Positions 30,587-39,571 of a DNA stretch of 64,000 nucleotides are shown here, one piece after another. Each line of letters begins with the position of its first letter. The stretch's first letter is position 1. Source of the DNA: Streptomyces carminius (GTDB lineage Bacteria; Actinomycetota; Actinomycetes; Streptomycetales; Streptomycetaceae). The stretch covers positions 796,877-860,876 of the forward strand of contig NZ_PGGW01000069.1 in NCBI RefSeq assembly GCF_002794255.1. Direction: 5' to 3'. Position numbers and translations under genes: made by a program. The notes beneath the pieces are model-generated. The model ran no database searches. It was not told where the DNA came from and saw nothing but the letters and a program-made list of their open reading frames with translations.

Positions 30587-30596
30587 ACGGCGCAGT

Positions 30597-30776
30597 CTAC
30601 GTCGCCCGCCTGGCCCCGGTCGCCGCGGCCTCCAGCAGGGCCGCGGCCTCGCCGCGCGCCCGCGCCCGGCGGCGGTCCTCCAGGACCGCGTTCCAGGCGT
30701 TGCGGCGCGCGGTGCGCTGCTCACCGGAGAGCAGCAGCCCCTCCAGCCTCTCCAGGACCCGCAGGGTGGTGTGCAT
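30597..30776 (-). CDS. Small basic helical protein, unknown
   Basis: 59 aa, starting MHTTLRVLERLEGLLLSGEQ, then Arg- and Ala-rich and probably all helical. GGAGGGA lies eight bases before the ATG. It ends 10 bases before the DUF4191 start, consistent with one transcript. I believe similar short proteins occur at this position in other streptomycetes, but cannot check. Confidence 0.6.
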   Translation of the reverse strand: MHTTLRVLERLEGLLLSGEQRTARRNAWNAVLEDRRRARARGEAAALLEAAATGARRAT

Positions 30777-30946
30777 CGTGGGTTCCCTCCGCATGACGGT
30801 CCTCGCACGGCGAGTGACGTGGACGATCCCGTCCCCCGATCGTCGCCGGACGGTGTTACCGGGGGATGACACGGCGGTCAAAGGCTCCGGAACGGCCGGA
30901 CGGCGAAGAGGTGAACGGACGACCGGACGGCCGGACAACCGCCCGC

Positions 30947-30966
30947 CCGGACGGCCGGCCGTCCGG
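30947..30966. terminator. Palindrome downstream of lipA
   Basis: 20-bp perfect palindrome CCGGACGGCC/GGCCGTCCGG, 25 bases past the lipA stop, surrounded by further CCGGACGG words. Confidence 0.5.
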
Positions 30967-30991
30967 CCCGGCGGGGCGCGGGCGCCGCGGG

Positions 30992-31930
30992 TCAGGCCGC
31001 GTCGGCGCTCCGGCGCTCGAGGGCCTGCCGGTACAGCCGTCCGGCACGGTAGGAGGAGCGGACCAGCGGGCCGGACATGACACCGGCGAAGCCGATCTCC
31101 TCGGCCTCCTCCTGCAGCTCCACGAACTCCTGCGGCTTCACCCAGCGCTCCACCGGGTGGTGCCGGGGCGTGGGCCGCAGGTACTGGGTGATGGTGATCA
31201 GCTCGCAGCCGGCCGTGTGCAGGTCGAGCAGCGCCCGGGAGACCTCCTCACGGGTCTCTCCCAGGCCCAGGATCAGGTTGGACTTGGTGACCAGCCCGTC
31301 CGCACGGGCCTGGGTGAGCACGTCCAGCGACCGCTCGTAGCGGAAGGCCGGACGGATGCGCTTGAAGATCCGCGGGACCGTCTCGACGTTGTGGGCCAGC
31401 ACCTCCGGACGGGCGGAGAAGACCTCGGCGAGCTGCTCGGGCACCGCGTTGAAGTCGGGGATCAGCAGCTCGACACCGGTGCCGGGGGTCATCGTGTGGA
31501 TCTGGCGGACGGTCTCGGCGTACAGCCAGGCGCCGCCGTCGGGCAGGTCGTCGCGCGCCACACCGGTGACGGTGGCGTACCGCAGCTCCATCTGCTTGAC
31601 GGACTCGGCCACCCGGCGCGGCTCGTCCCGGTCGAAGTCGGCGGGCTTCCCGGTGTCGATCTGGCAGAAGTCGCAGCGCCGGGTGCACTGCTCGCCCCCG
31701 ATGAGGAAGGTCGCCTCGCGGTCCTCCCAGCACTCGAAGATGTTGGGGCAGCCCGCCTCCTGGCAGACCGTGTGCAGGCCCTCGCGCTTGACCAGGGACT
31801 GCAGGGCGTTGTACTCGGGGCCCATCTTCGCCCGGGTCTTGATCCACTCGGGCTTGCGCTCGATGGGGGTCTGGCTGTTCCGGACCTCCAGGCGCAGCAG
31901 CTTCCTACCGTCGGGTGCGACAGCGGACAC
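30992..31930 (-). CDS. lipA: Lipoyl synthase (radical SAM)
   Basis: 312 aa. Inserts two sulfurs into octanoyl-lipoyl domains. Both clusters are visible: auxiliary Cys56, Cys61 and Cys67 (CQEAGCPNIFEC) and radical-SAM CxxxCxxC at Cys82, Cys86 and Cys89 (CTRRCDFC). A C-terminal RSSYRAG supplies the family Ser ligand. GTG start with AAGGGGA upstream. Follows lipB on the same strand; it services the E2 protein encoded at 46113. Confidence 0.97.
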   Translation of the reverse strand: MSAVAPDGRKLLRLEVRNSQTPIERKPEWIKTRAKMGPEYNALQSLVKREGLHTVCQEAGCPNIFECWEDREATFLIGGEQCTRRCDFCQIDTGKPADFDRDEPRRVAESVKQMELRYATVTGVARDDLPDGGAWLYAETVRQIHTMTPGTGVELLIPDFNAVPEQLAEVFSARPEVLAHNVETVPRIFKRIRPAFRYERSLDVLTQARADGLVTKSNLILGLGETREEVSRALLDLHTAGCELITITQYLRPTPRHHPVERWVKPQEFVELQEEAEEIGFAGVMSGPLVRSSYRAGRLYRQALERRSADAA

Positions 31931-32022
31931 GTCCGGTTCCCCTTTTCCGTGGTTCTCCGTGTTGCCTGTGGCATTGCCTTCGAATGTGCGGCGAACACCA
32001 GCCTACGCCCCGGGTTTCGCAG

Positions 32023-32835
32023 TCAGACGGCCCGGGGCACCGGCTCGGCCGACTCCAGCACCGCGCGCAGCTGCTTCTCCACCACGGGCAGCACCTCGCC
32101 GACCGTCACCCTCCGGCCCAGCTCCCGGGAGATGGAGGTGACCCCCGCGTCCCGGATGCCGCACGGCACGATGCGGTCGAACCAGGTGGTGTCGGAGTCG
32201 CAGGTGAGGGCGAAGCCGTGCATGGTGACGCCCTTGGCGACGCGGACGCCGATCGCGGCGAGCTTGCGGTCCTCGCCGCGCTGGCCGGCGTTGGAGGGCG
32301 CGTACTGCGGGCCGCTGAGCCGCGGGTCGAACTCGCCCTCCTCGTCCGCCTTCGGCGAGGAGGGGCCCACGCCGCGGAGGCGCGGGTCGAGGTCCAGCTC
32401 CAGCCCGCCCGGCGCGGGCTTCTTCGCCGGGTCGCCCAGCACCCACACCCCGCTGCGGCCCTCGATCCGGGTGGTGGCCAGACCGAACTCCGCGCAGGTG
32501 CGGATGAGCGCCTCCTCCAGCCGCCGTACGTGGGCGACGACGTCCACCGGGCGGGGCAGTTTGATGATCGGGTAGCCGACGAGCTGGCCGGGGCCGTGCC
32601 AGGTGATCCTGCCGCCGCGGTCCACGTCCACCACGGGCGTGCCGTCCAGCGGGCGCTCGCTGTCCGCGGTGCGGCGTCCGGCGGTGTAGACCGGCTGGTG
32701 CTCCAGCAGCAGACAGGTGTCGGGGATCTCGTCGGCGAAGCGCGCCGCGTGGACCTCGCGCTGCCGCTGCCAGGCCTGCCGGTACTCCACGGCCTCGTCG
32801 CCGAACCCCAGGTGGACAAAGCGCAGCTCGCGCAC
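32023..32835 (-). CDS. lipB: Octanoyl-[ACP]:protein N-octanoyltransferase
   Basis: 270 aa. Moves octanoate from ACP to lipoyl domains. Seen: RGGRITWHGPGQLVGYPI, the catalytic Lys region KLAAIGVRV, and the nucleophile Cys in ALTCDSD. Longer than typical LipB because of a roughly 45-residue Pro/Asp/Glu-rich insertion (GDPAKKPAPGG ... GQRGEDRK) before the catalytic Lys. The GTG at 32835 has GAGGAGGG upstream; the frame remains open for another 350 bases but without homology. Confidence 0.96.
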   Translation of the reverse strand: MRELRFVHLGFGDEAVEYRQAWQRQREVHAARFADEIPDTCLLLEHQPVYTAGRRTADSERPLDGTPVVDVDRGGRITWHGPGQLVGYPIIKLPRPVDVVAHVRRLEEALIRTCAEFGLATTRIEGRSGVWVLGDPAKKPAPGGLELDLDPRLRGVGPSSPKADEEGEFDPRLSGPQYAPSNAGQRGEDRKLAAIGVRVAKGVTMHGFALTCDSDTTWFDRIVPCGIRDAGVTSISRELGRRVTVGEVLPVVEKQLRAVLESAEPVPRAV

Positions 32836-33100
32836 GGCGGGACCCTCCTCGCGGTCGGTCGGGCGCCGCCGCGGGCCGCGGCGGTACCCGGCAGCAACTC
32901 TACGGCGCCCGGCCGGACGGCGGTGCCCGGCCGCCGTCCGGCCGGTCCCGGCCGTGGTGTGCCGGCCCCTCACACGTATGGATGAAACCTGCGCCCAGAC
33001 CCCCGGAAGGCCGCCTCGGAAAGCTACATTCGCGCCGTTCCGGCAGGGCGCCCCGGCGGCTGCCGTACCTAGAGCCGTCAGGCAGGAGACCGCAGAGCAG

Positions 33101-34615
33101 ATGTCGACGGAACGACCTGGGAAACCCTCCCAGCGCACCCCCAACCGCCAGCTGGCCGCGCTCATCGCGGAGGCCGGGTTCTCCAACGCCGGGCTCGCGC
33201 GGCGGGTCGACCAACTCGGGTTGGAGCACGGACTGGACCTCCGCTACGACAAGACCTCCGTGACCCGCTGGCTCCGCGGCCAGCAGCCGCGCGGCACCAC
33301 CCCCGCGCTGATCGCCGAGGTCTTCACCCGCCGTCTGGGCCGCCGACTCACCGCCCAGGACCTGGGGCTGGACGCGTGCGCGCCGGTCTACGCCGGGCTG
33401 GAGTTCGCGGCCACCCCCGGCGAGGCGGTGGACATCGTCGGCGGCCTGTGGCGCAAGGACAGCGGCAGCCACGCCGAGCTGCGGAAGATCGCCTTCACCC
33501 CGGCCGGGCTGGTGGTGCCCAGCCGGGACTGGCTGATCGGCCGCCCGGACGAGCGCGTCGCGCGCGGCGAGCCCGGCCCCGAGCCGGCCGCCCCGCGGGT
33601 ACCCCCGCAGGTGCGCGGCCCGGCGGGCGGGCCGCCGCCCGGCGTCCCGCGGACGCACCGTGCCGACAGCCGGGCCGACAGCCGGGCCGACGGGGTGGAA
33701 CGCGGCCCCGGGCAGCGGGTCACCCCGGGGGACGTCGCCGCGCTGCGCTCGGTCGGCGAACTGTTCCGCACCCTCGACCACGCCTACGGCGGCGGGCACG
33801 CCCGCCAGGCGCTGGTGCGCTACCTGGAGCACGAGGCCGAGCCGATGCTGCGCGGCACCTACGGGGAGCAGACCGGCCGCCGGCTGTTCGGGGCGGTGGC
33901 CGACCTGACCCGGCTGGCGGGCTGGACGGCGTACGACATCGCCGCCCACGGGCTGGCGCAGCGCTACTTCGTACAGGCGCTGCGGCTCTCCCAGGCCGCC
34001 GGGGACCGGGCGTACGGCAGCTACGTCCTGGCGACGATGAGCAGACAGGCGGTGTACCTCGGGCACGGCCGGGAGGCCGTGCAGCTGGCGCGGGTCGCCC
34101 AGCAGGGCGTCGGATCCTCGGTGCCGCCCGCCGCGCAGGCGCTGCTGCACGCGGTGGAGGCGCGCGGGCACGGGGTGCTCGGGGAGGTACGGGCCTGCAC
34201 GGCGTCGCTGGCGCGGGCCGAGCGGGCACTGGAGCAGGCGCGGCCGGGGGAGGAGGTGCCGCAGTGGGTGAAGGCCTTCGACGAGGCGCACCTCGCCGAC
34301 GACTTCGCGCACTGCCACCGGGACCTCCAGCAGCACCGGGCGGCGGCCCAGCACGCCGAGCGCGCCCTGCGGATGCGGTGCCCGGGGCAGATCCGCAGCC
34401 GGCTGTTCTGCCGGGTGGTGCTGGCCACGGCCCGGCTGGGGCTGGGCGACGTGGAGCAGGCGTGCGCGCTGGCCGCGGAGGCGGCGGAGCAGGCCGCCGA
34501 GCTGCGGTCGGTGCGGGCGCACGAGTACGTGCGGGACTTCGAACGCCGGCTGGAGCCGTACCGGGACGCCGCCGCGGTCCGCGGTTACCGGGAGCGGACC
34601 GCCGCCCTGAACTGA
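33101..34615 (+). CDS. HTH/TPR-type developmental or metabolic regulator
   Basis: 504 aa. N-terminal helix-turn-helix-like region (LAALIAEAGFSNAGLARRVD, TSVTRWLRGQQPRG), a Pro/Arg/Asp-rich linker (about 150-205) with short DSRA repeats, then an all-helical TPR-like C-terminus. This layout is that of streptomycete NsdA-type and related regulators; the exact role here is unknown. ATG with a weak GAG-rich leader. Divergent from lipB. Confidence 0.8.
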   Translation: MSTERPGKPSQRTPNRQLAALIAEAGFSNAGLARRVDQLGLEHGLDLRYDKTSVTRWLRGQQPRGTTPALIAEVFTRRLGRRLTAQDLGLDACAPVYAGLEFAATPGEAVDIVGGLWRKDSGSHAELRKIAFTPAGLVVPSRDWLIGRPDERVARGEPGPEPAAPRVPPQVRGPAGGPPPGVPRTHRADSRADSRADGVERGPGQRVTPGDVAALRSVGELFRTLDHAYGGGHARQALVRYLEHEAEPMLRGTYGEQTGRRLFGAVADLTRLAGWTAYDIAAHGLAQRYFVQALRLSQAAGDRAYGSYVLATMSRQAVYLGHGREAVQLARVAQQGVGSSVPPAAQALLHAVEARGHGVLGEVRACTASLARAERALEQARPGEEVPQWVKAFDEAHLADDFAHCHRDLQQHRAAAQHAERALRMRCPGQIRSRLFCRVVLATARLGLGDVEQACALAAEAAEQAAELRSVRAHEYVRDFERRLEPYRDAAAVRGYRERTAALN

Positions 34616-34689
34616 CACCCCGGTCCGGCGTGCGGCCTCCGGCCGGCGCGCCGGACCACCCGCCCGGCCGCTCCGGGCCCCGGGACCGG

Positions 34690-34721
34690 CAGTGCCGCCG
34701 CGCCGCCACGCGGCGGCACTG
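34690..34721. terminator. Bidirectional terminator hairpin
   Basis: Perfect 13-bp arms 34690-34702 and 34709-34721 with loop CCGCCA, between convergent genes. Confidence 0.75.
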
Positions 34722-34811
34722 TCATGTCCGCGGGTGCACCGGAGCCGTGCCGCGGGCGTCTGCCGGACGGGCGCGGGACGGTGCGCCGGCCGGAGGCGCC
34801 GGACCGGGGCG

Positions 34812-36182
34812 TCAGGCCGCGGCGGGCAGGGCGGGGACCGCCGGCCGTGCCCGCGGGGCGAAGTCCCGGCGGATCGCCTCCGCGGCCCGGCGGGCCGAGC
34901 GCAGCGCCCCCTGCACCCCGGCGGTGTCCCGGTGGTCGCCGCAGACGTACAGGCCGCTCAGCATCCGCACCGGGCGCCGCGGATCGTGCGGTGCGGGCGT
35001 CGCCGGGACGGCGCGGGCGTCGTGGCGGGCGGCCAGCAGCCGCCAGCGGTCCGTCGGGACCCGGTACAGCGCGGCGAGCTGGCGCCGGGCGGCCTCGTCC
35101 AGCGCGTCGGCCGGCTCGGCCGCGGCGGGGCCCAGTACCACCGAGGTGACCAGGGCACGGCCCGGCCGGACGCGGGAGGGGTCGACGGCGCTGGCGACGG
35201 CGGTGTACGTCACCGGGCCGCGCCGGTCGGCGTCGAGCAGCAGCAGCGGTTCGGCCGCCGGTGCCCCGGGGCCCGCCGGATCCCCCACCGCGTGGTGCAG
35301 CACGGTGACCGGGTGGAACCGCGGTACCCGCAGCCCCGGCAGCAGCCGCGCCGCCTCGTGCGCGCCGGTGGCGATGAGCACCGCGCGGCAGTGGACGGTG
35401 CCGTGCCCGCGCGTCACCACGGCGTTCGTGGCCACCGACAGGACGTGCACCCCGGTGCGCACGGTGCCCGGGGGCAGCCCGGCCGCCAGCAGCCGGGGGA
35501 CGGCCGAGACGCCGCCGGCGGGCAGGAACAGGCCGCCGCGGGCGAAGCCGCGCAGTGCCAGGTCGCCGACGCGGCTGGAGGTCGTCAGCTCCGGATCGCA
35601 CAGCAGCGCGCCGAGCAGGGCCCGCAGCGGATCCTCACAGGCGTGGGGGGCCGTGCCGCGGACGGCCAGGGCCTGGGCGGCGGACAGCTCGGGCCGCCTG
35701 CTCAGCCGCTCGGCGGGGGTCGTGGCGAGCCGGTTGAGCTGGGCGCGCAGCCGGGCCAGGTCCAGCGCGCCGCCGAGTGAGCCCGCCGGGATCCCCGGCA
35801 CACCGCGTGTGCCGCGGCCGGTCCGGACGTGCCGGGTGGTGCGGGGCGCCCCGATCCGCAGCCGCCGGCCGCCGCTGCGGATGACGACCCCGGAGGAGAA
35901 GGGGCGCAGGACGAGCCGTTCCAGACCGGGGCAGTGGCGCAGCTCGGAGCCCTCGGACCACGGCAGCGGGCCGCCGTCCAGCCGGTAGCCGTCCACCTCC
36001 TCGGTCACCGGACGGCCGCCGATCCGGTCGGCGGCCTCCAGGACGGTGACCCGCAGCCCGGCGCGGATCAGATGGTGCGCGGCGGCCAGGCCCGCCGGGC
36101 CCGCGCCGATGACGGCGACATCGGGTATGCCGGGCGAGGTGCCGGGAACGCCGGTCTCCGGTCGGAGTTCGCTGCCGAACAT
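34812..36182 (-). CDS. FAD-dependent amine-oxidase/protoporphyrinogen-oxidase-like protein
   Basis: 456 aa. N-terminal dinucleotide fold with GAGPAG (26-31), the Glu of VLEAADRIGGR, and a C-terminal FAD motif in GLYVCGDHRDTAGVQGAL. Members oxidise amines, carotenoid precursors or porphyrinogens; the substrate is not assignable. ATG at 36182 with GGGGAGGA upstream. It lies on the same strand as, and just downstream of, the TIGR01777 gene, with which it is often found. Confidence 0.87.
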   Translation of the reverse strand: MFGSELRPETGVPGTSPGIPDVAVIGAGPAGLAAAHHLIRAGLRVTVLEAADRIGGRPVTEEVDGYRLDGGPLPWSEGSELRHCPGLERLVLRPFSSGVVIRSGGRRLRIGAPRTTRHVRTGRGTRGVPGIPAGSLGGALDLARLRAQLNRLATTPAERLSRRPELSAAQALAVRGTAPHACEDPLRALLGALLCDPELTTSSRVGDLALRGFARGGLFLPAGGVSAVPRLLAAGLPPGTVRTGVHVLSVATNAVVTRGHGTVHCRAVLIATGAHEAARLLPGLRVPRFHPVTVLHHAVGDPAGPGAPAAEPLLLLDADRRGPVTYTAVASAVDPSRVRPGRALVTSVVLGPAAAEPADALDEAARRQLAALYRVPTDRWRLLAARHDARAVPATPAPHDPRRPVRMLSGLYVCGDHRDTAGVQGALRSARRAAEAIRRDFAPRARPAVPALPAAA

Positions 36183-36322
36183 GTGTCCTCCCCTGGTCGG
36201 CGCGACCGCGCGACGATGCGCGTCCGCAGGGTTACTGCCCGTAGGAGACGCGTTCGATTCGCGTGCTCCGTCCGACCCTAGGGGCCCGGAAAGTGCTGGA
36301 AAGCGCGCACGAACCGGGCACG

Positions 36323-36364
36323 GTCGCACAACCGGCGCACGCAGTCGCACAGCCGGCGTACGCA
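36323..36364. repeat. Two tandem 21-bp repeats
   Basis: 36323-36343 and 36344-36364 match at 19 of 21 positions (core GTCGCACA-CCGGCG). A degenerate third partial unit follows. Located between the TIGR01777 stop and the FAD-oxidoreductase start. Confidence 0.75.
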
Positions 36365-36376
36365 GGTGCGCCCGGC

Positions 36377-37267
36377 TCAGCGCAGCGCCGCCCGGATGGC
36401 GTCCTCGATCCCGGGGAAGGCGAACCTGAAACCGGACTCCAGCAGCCGCCGGGGCAGCACCCGCTGGCTGCCCAGCACATCCGTGGAGAACTCGCCCAGC
36501 ACCGTCCGCAGCACGGGCGCGGGCACCCACAGCAGGGCCGGCCGGCGCAGCACCCGGCCCATCGCGGCGGCCACCTCGCGCTGGGTGACCGGTTCGGGGG
36601 CGGTGAGGTTGACCGGCCCGGACAGCTCCTCGGCGTCCAGCAGGTGCCGCAGCGCGGCGATGTGGTCGTGCAGCGCGATATGGCTCCAGTACTGCCGGCC
36701 GCTGCCCAGCCGGCCGCCGAGCCCCGCCCGGAAGATCGGGAACAGCCGTCCCCAGGCGCCGCCGGAGCGCGAGACCACCAGCCCGGTGCGGGCGTACACG
36801 GTACGGATGCCCGCCTCCTCGGCCGCCGCCGCGGCCTCCTCCCACTCCTGGCAGACGTCGGCGAGGAAGCCGTGCCCGGGCGGCGCGCCCTCGTCCACGG
36901 CGCGGTCGCCGGTGTCGCCGTAGTAGCCGACGGCGGTGCCGACCACCAGGGTGTGCGGCGGGGTGTCGAGCGAGGCGACGGCCTCGGCGATCGCGGCGGT
37001 CCCCAGCACCCGGCTGTCCCGGATCCTCCGCTTGTAGGCCTCCGTCCAGCGGCTGTCCCCGACGCCCGCGCCCGCCAGGTGCACCACGGCCTCGCAGCCC
37101 GCCAGCGCGGCGGTGTCCACGTACTGGCCCTCGGGGTTCCACTCCACCTCGTCGCCGGCCCGCGCCGGGCGCCGCACCAGACGCACCACCTCGTGGCCGT
37201 CCGTGTGCAGGGAGCGGAGGAGGGCCTGACCGATGAGACCGGAGGAGCCGGTGATCGCGATACGCAT
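36377..37267 (-). CDS. TIGR01777-family SDR epimerase
   Basis: 296 aa. GSSGLIG (7-13) nucleotide-binding loop, VRRPARAGDEVEWNP, a central HLAGAGVG, and the C-terminal DUF1731-like segment VLPRRLLESGFRFAFP. Family of NAD(P)-binding epimerase-like proteins related to cell-division inhibitor SulA-like YfcH; reaction unknown. ATG with AGGAT upstream. Divergent from the GNAT gene. Confidence 0.93.
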   Translation of the reverse strand: MRIAITGSSGLIGQALLRSLHTDGHEVVRLVRRPARAGDEVEWNPEGQYVDTAALAGCEAVVHLAGAGVGDSRWTEAYKRRIRDSRVLGTAAIAEAVASLDTPPHTLVVGTAVGYYGDTGDRAVDEGAPPGHGFLADVCQEWEEAAAAAEEAGIRTVYARTGLVVSRSGGAWGRLFPIFRAGLGGRLGSGRQYWSHIALHDHIAALRHLLDAEELSGPVNLTAPEPVTQREVAAAMGRVLRRPALLWVPAPVLRTVLGEFSTDVLGSQRVLPRRLLESGFRFAFPGIEDAIRAALR

Positions 37268-37317
37268 GGGCCCATCCTGATGGACTCCCGGGGCGGGGGC
37301 GAGGCACAGTGGCCCAC

Positions 37318-37905
37318 ATGTCAGCCTCCGTGCCGGCCCGAGCGCCGGAGCCGCCCCTGGTACGGCCCGCCACCGAGGGGGACGGGACGGCCCTCGGCGA
37401 GCTCGACCGGCGTACCTGGTCGCCGCTGCACGCGGTCCTGCCCCGGCCGCGGCCGCCGTACGACCCGTTCTTCGACTCCGCCCACCCGCCCGGGGAGTTC
37501 CTCGTCGCCGAGTCGGGCGGGCGGCTGGTGGGATACGTCCGGCTGACGTCGGCCGGCGGGCTCGCCGCCAGGGCCCACATCCGCCGGATCCAGGGCCTGG
37601 CGGTGGACGACCGGGCGCGCGGCAGGGGGGTGGGCCGGGCGCTGGTGCGGGCCGCGCTGGCCGAGGCGCGGCGGCAGGGCGCCTCCCGGATCACCCTGGG
37701 AGTGCTGGGCCACAACGCGCCCGCGCGGGCGCTCTACGCCTCCGAGGGCTTCGCGGTGGAGGGCGTGCTGCCCGGGGAGTTCCTGCTGGAGACCGGCTTC
37801 GCGGACGGCGTGCTGATGGGGCGCTCCCTCGGCGCCGCGGCACCGGACGCCGTCCCCGGCGCACCGTCCGGCACCGCCCCCGGCGTCACTCCGAGGGCTC
37901 CCTGA
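37318..37905 (+). CDS. GNAT N-acetyltransferase
   Basis: 195 aa from the ATG at 37318; a GTG three codons upstream is also possible. The acetyl-CoA motif IQGLAVDDRARGRGVGRALVR and the later GVLGHNAPARALYASEGF are diagnostic of GNAT. Acceptor unknown. Its 3' end overlaps the convergent DUF4240 gene by 20 bases. Confidence 0.9.
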   Translation: MSASVPARAPEPPLVRPATEGDGTALGELDRRTWSPLHAVLPRPRPPYDPFFDSAHPPGEFLVAESGGRLVGYVRLTSAGGLAARAHIRRIQGLAVDDRARGRGVGRALVRAALAEARRQGASRITLGVLGHNAPARALYASEGFAVEGVLPGEFLLETGFADGVLMGRSLGAAAPDAVPGAPSGTAPGVTPRAP

Positions 37906-38413
37906 ACCGCTCCCACAGCCGGGGGAAGCGGGCGGCCAGGGCGCGGTCGTTCTCGAAGGGCGGCGCGGTGCCCTCCGGCTCCGGGGGCGGGTCGGGCAGG
38001 TCCAGTTCGGGCAGCGGGCCGCCGGTGAGCTGCTCGTAGGCGTCATAGGCGGCGCAGCCGAGGTCCCCTCCCTCGCCGTCCACGTCCGGGTCGAAGTCGT
38101 CCAGCAGTCCGGCGAGCGCCTCCGGGTCGTGCAGCGCGCCCTCGAACACCTTCCGGCCCTGGCCCACCAGCCAGCAGCGGAAGGCGTCGAAGACGTCGTC
38201 GCCGGCCCCGTCGAGCAGCACCCAGGCCGCGCCCCACAGTTCCCAGCGCCAGGCCCGGTTGACCCGGGTCTCGAAGTGGCGGGCGAAGTCCACGACGGTC
38301 TCCGGGTCGAGCCGGGTCAGCCTCTCGACGAGGATTTCGGCGTGGTCCACCGGATCGCCTCCGGCGGCCTCGCGGGTCTCGTCGACCAGCTCCCAGAACT
38401 CCGTCTCGTGCAT
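37886..38413 (-). CDS. DUF4240 protein
   Basis: 175 aa, strongly acidic. Starts MHETEFWELVDETREAAGGD, typical of DUF4240; conserved core WELWGAAWVLLDGAGDDVFDAFRCWL and ARFPRLWERF near the end. Cytoplasmic, function unknown; such proteins occur scattered in actinomycetes. Start at the ATG; the longer open frame upstream shows no homology. Confidence 0.85.
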   Translation of the reverse strand: MHETEFWELVDETREAAGGDPVDHAEILVERLTRLDPETVVDFARHFETRVNRAWRWELWGAAWVLLDGAGDDVFDAFRCWLVGQGRKVFEGALHDPEALAGLLDDFDPDVDGEGGDLGCAAYDAYEQLTGGPLPELDLPDPPPEPEGTAPPFENDRALAARFPRLWERFREPSE

Positions 38414-38576
38414 CGTCACGCCACCAGCATCCGGCGCGCCGACCCGCTCCGCACGCGCAACGCCGGGACGGCGGGACACGGGGACGGAACGGAGGACGAA
38501 CCCGCCGGAAAACCCGACAGAAGGTGTCCGGTATCGGTGGCAGCGTGCCGGTGTGAACGACTGGAGGAGCACGCAC

Positions 38577-39539
38577 ATGAGCACGGAGACGGCACGTACG
38601 GCACCGGCCGCGCGGGCGGCGGCACCGGGGGCCCTGAACGGCAAGGTGGCCCTGGTGGCGGGAGCCACCCGGGGCGCGGGCCGGGCGATGGCCGTGGAAC
38701 TGGGCCGGGCGGGCGCGACGGTGTACGTCACCGGCCGCACCACCCGGGAGAGCGTCAGCGAGGTGGGCCGCCCGACCGAGACCATCGAGGGGACCGCCGA
38801 ACTGGTCACGGCGGCCGGGGGCACCGGCATCGCGGTGCGGACCGACCACCTCGAACCGGAACAGGTACGGGCCCTGACGGAGCGGATCGACCGGGACCAC
38901 GGACGGCTGGACATCCTGGTCAACGACGTCTGGGGCGGCGACCACCTGCTCGACTTCGACACGAAGGTGTGGGAGGTGGAACTGGCCAAGGGCCTGCGGA
39001 TGCTGCGGCTCGGCGTGGAGACCCACCTGGTCACCAGCCACTTCGCGCTGCCGCTGCTGATCCGGCGGCCGGGCGGTCTGGTGGTGGAGGTCACCGACGG
39101 CACCGCCGAGTACCACCGGGAGCAGTACCGCGGCAACCTCTTCTTCGACCTGACCAAGAACGCCCCCATCCGGGCGGCCTTCGGCCTGGCGAAGGAGCTG
39201 GCGGAGTACGGCGGCACGGCGGTCTGCGTCTCCCCGGGCTTCCTGCGCTCGGAGGAGATGCTGGGCTTCTTCGGGGTGCGGGAGGAGAACTGGCGCGACG
39301 CGGTCGCCAAGGAGCCGCACTTCGCCATCGCCGAGTCACCCGCCTACCTCGGCCGGGCCGTGGCGGCGCTGGCGTGCGACCCGGACCGGGCGCGCTGGAA
39401 CGGGCAGTCCCTCTCCAGCGGGCAGCTCGCCGTCGAGTACGGCGTCAGGGACACCGACGGCTCGCAGCCGGACGGCTGGCGCTACTTCATCGAGGTCGTC
39501 CACGGCGGCCGGGAGGCGACCGCCGAGGAGTACCGGTAG
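38577..39539 (+). CDS. SDR-family oxidoreductase with Phe at the catalytic Tyr position
   Basis: 320 aa. Rossmann motif GATRGAGR (29-36) and VYVTGRTT match SDR enzymes of the DHRS1-like branch. Where relatives have YDLxK, this protein reads FFDLTK, putting Phe190 four residues before Lys194. The Ser position reads EVTDG. Activity as a dehydrogenase is therefore doubtful unless Tyr184 substitutes. GGAGGAG precedes the ATG. Convergent with the WYL regulator. Confidence 0.88.
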   Translation: MSTETARTAPAARAAAPGALNGKVALVAGATRGAGRAMAVELGRAGATVYVTGRTTRESVSEVGRPTETIEGTAELVTAAGGTGIAVRTDHLEPEQVRALTERIDRDHGRLDILVNDVWGGDHLLDFDTKVWEVELAKGLRMLRLGVETHLVTSHFALPLLIRRPGGLVVEVTDGTAEYHREQYRGNLFFDLTKNAPIRAAFGLAKELAEYGGTAVCVSPGFLRSEEMLGFFGVREENWRDAVAKEPHFAIAESPAYLGRAVAALACDPDRARWNGQSLSSGQLAVEYGVRDTDGSQPDGWRYFIEVVHGGREATAEEYR

Positions 39540-39571
39540 GGTCCACCGGCGGCCGCGCCACCGGTGACCGC

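Noticed and set aside
32900..34618. Minus-strand frame of 572 codons opposite the TPR-type regulator
   Set aside because: No recognisable motif; codon bias fits the plus-strand gene.
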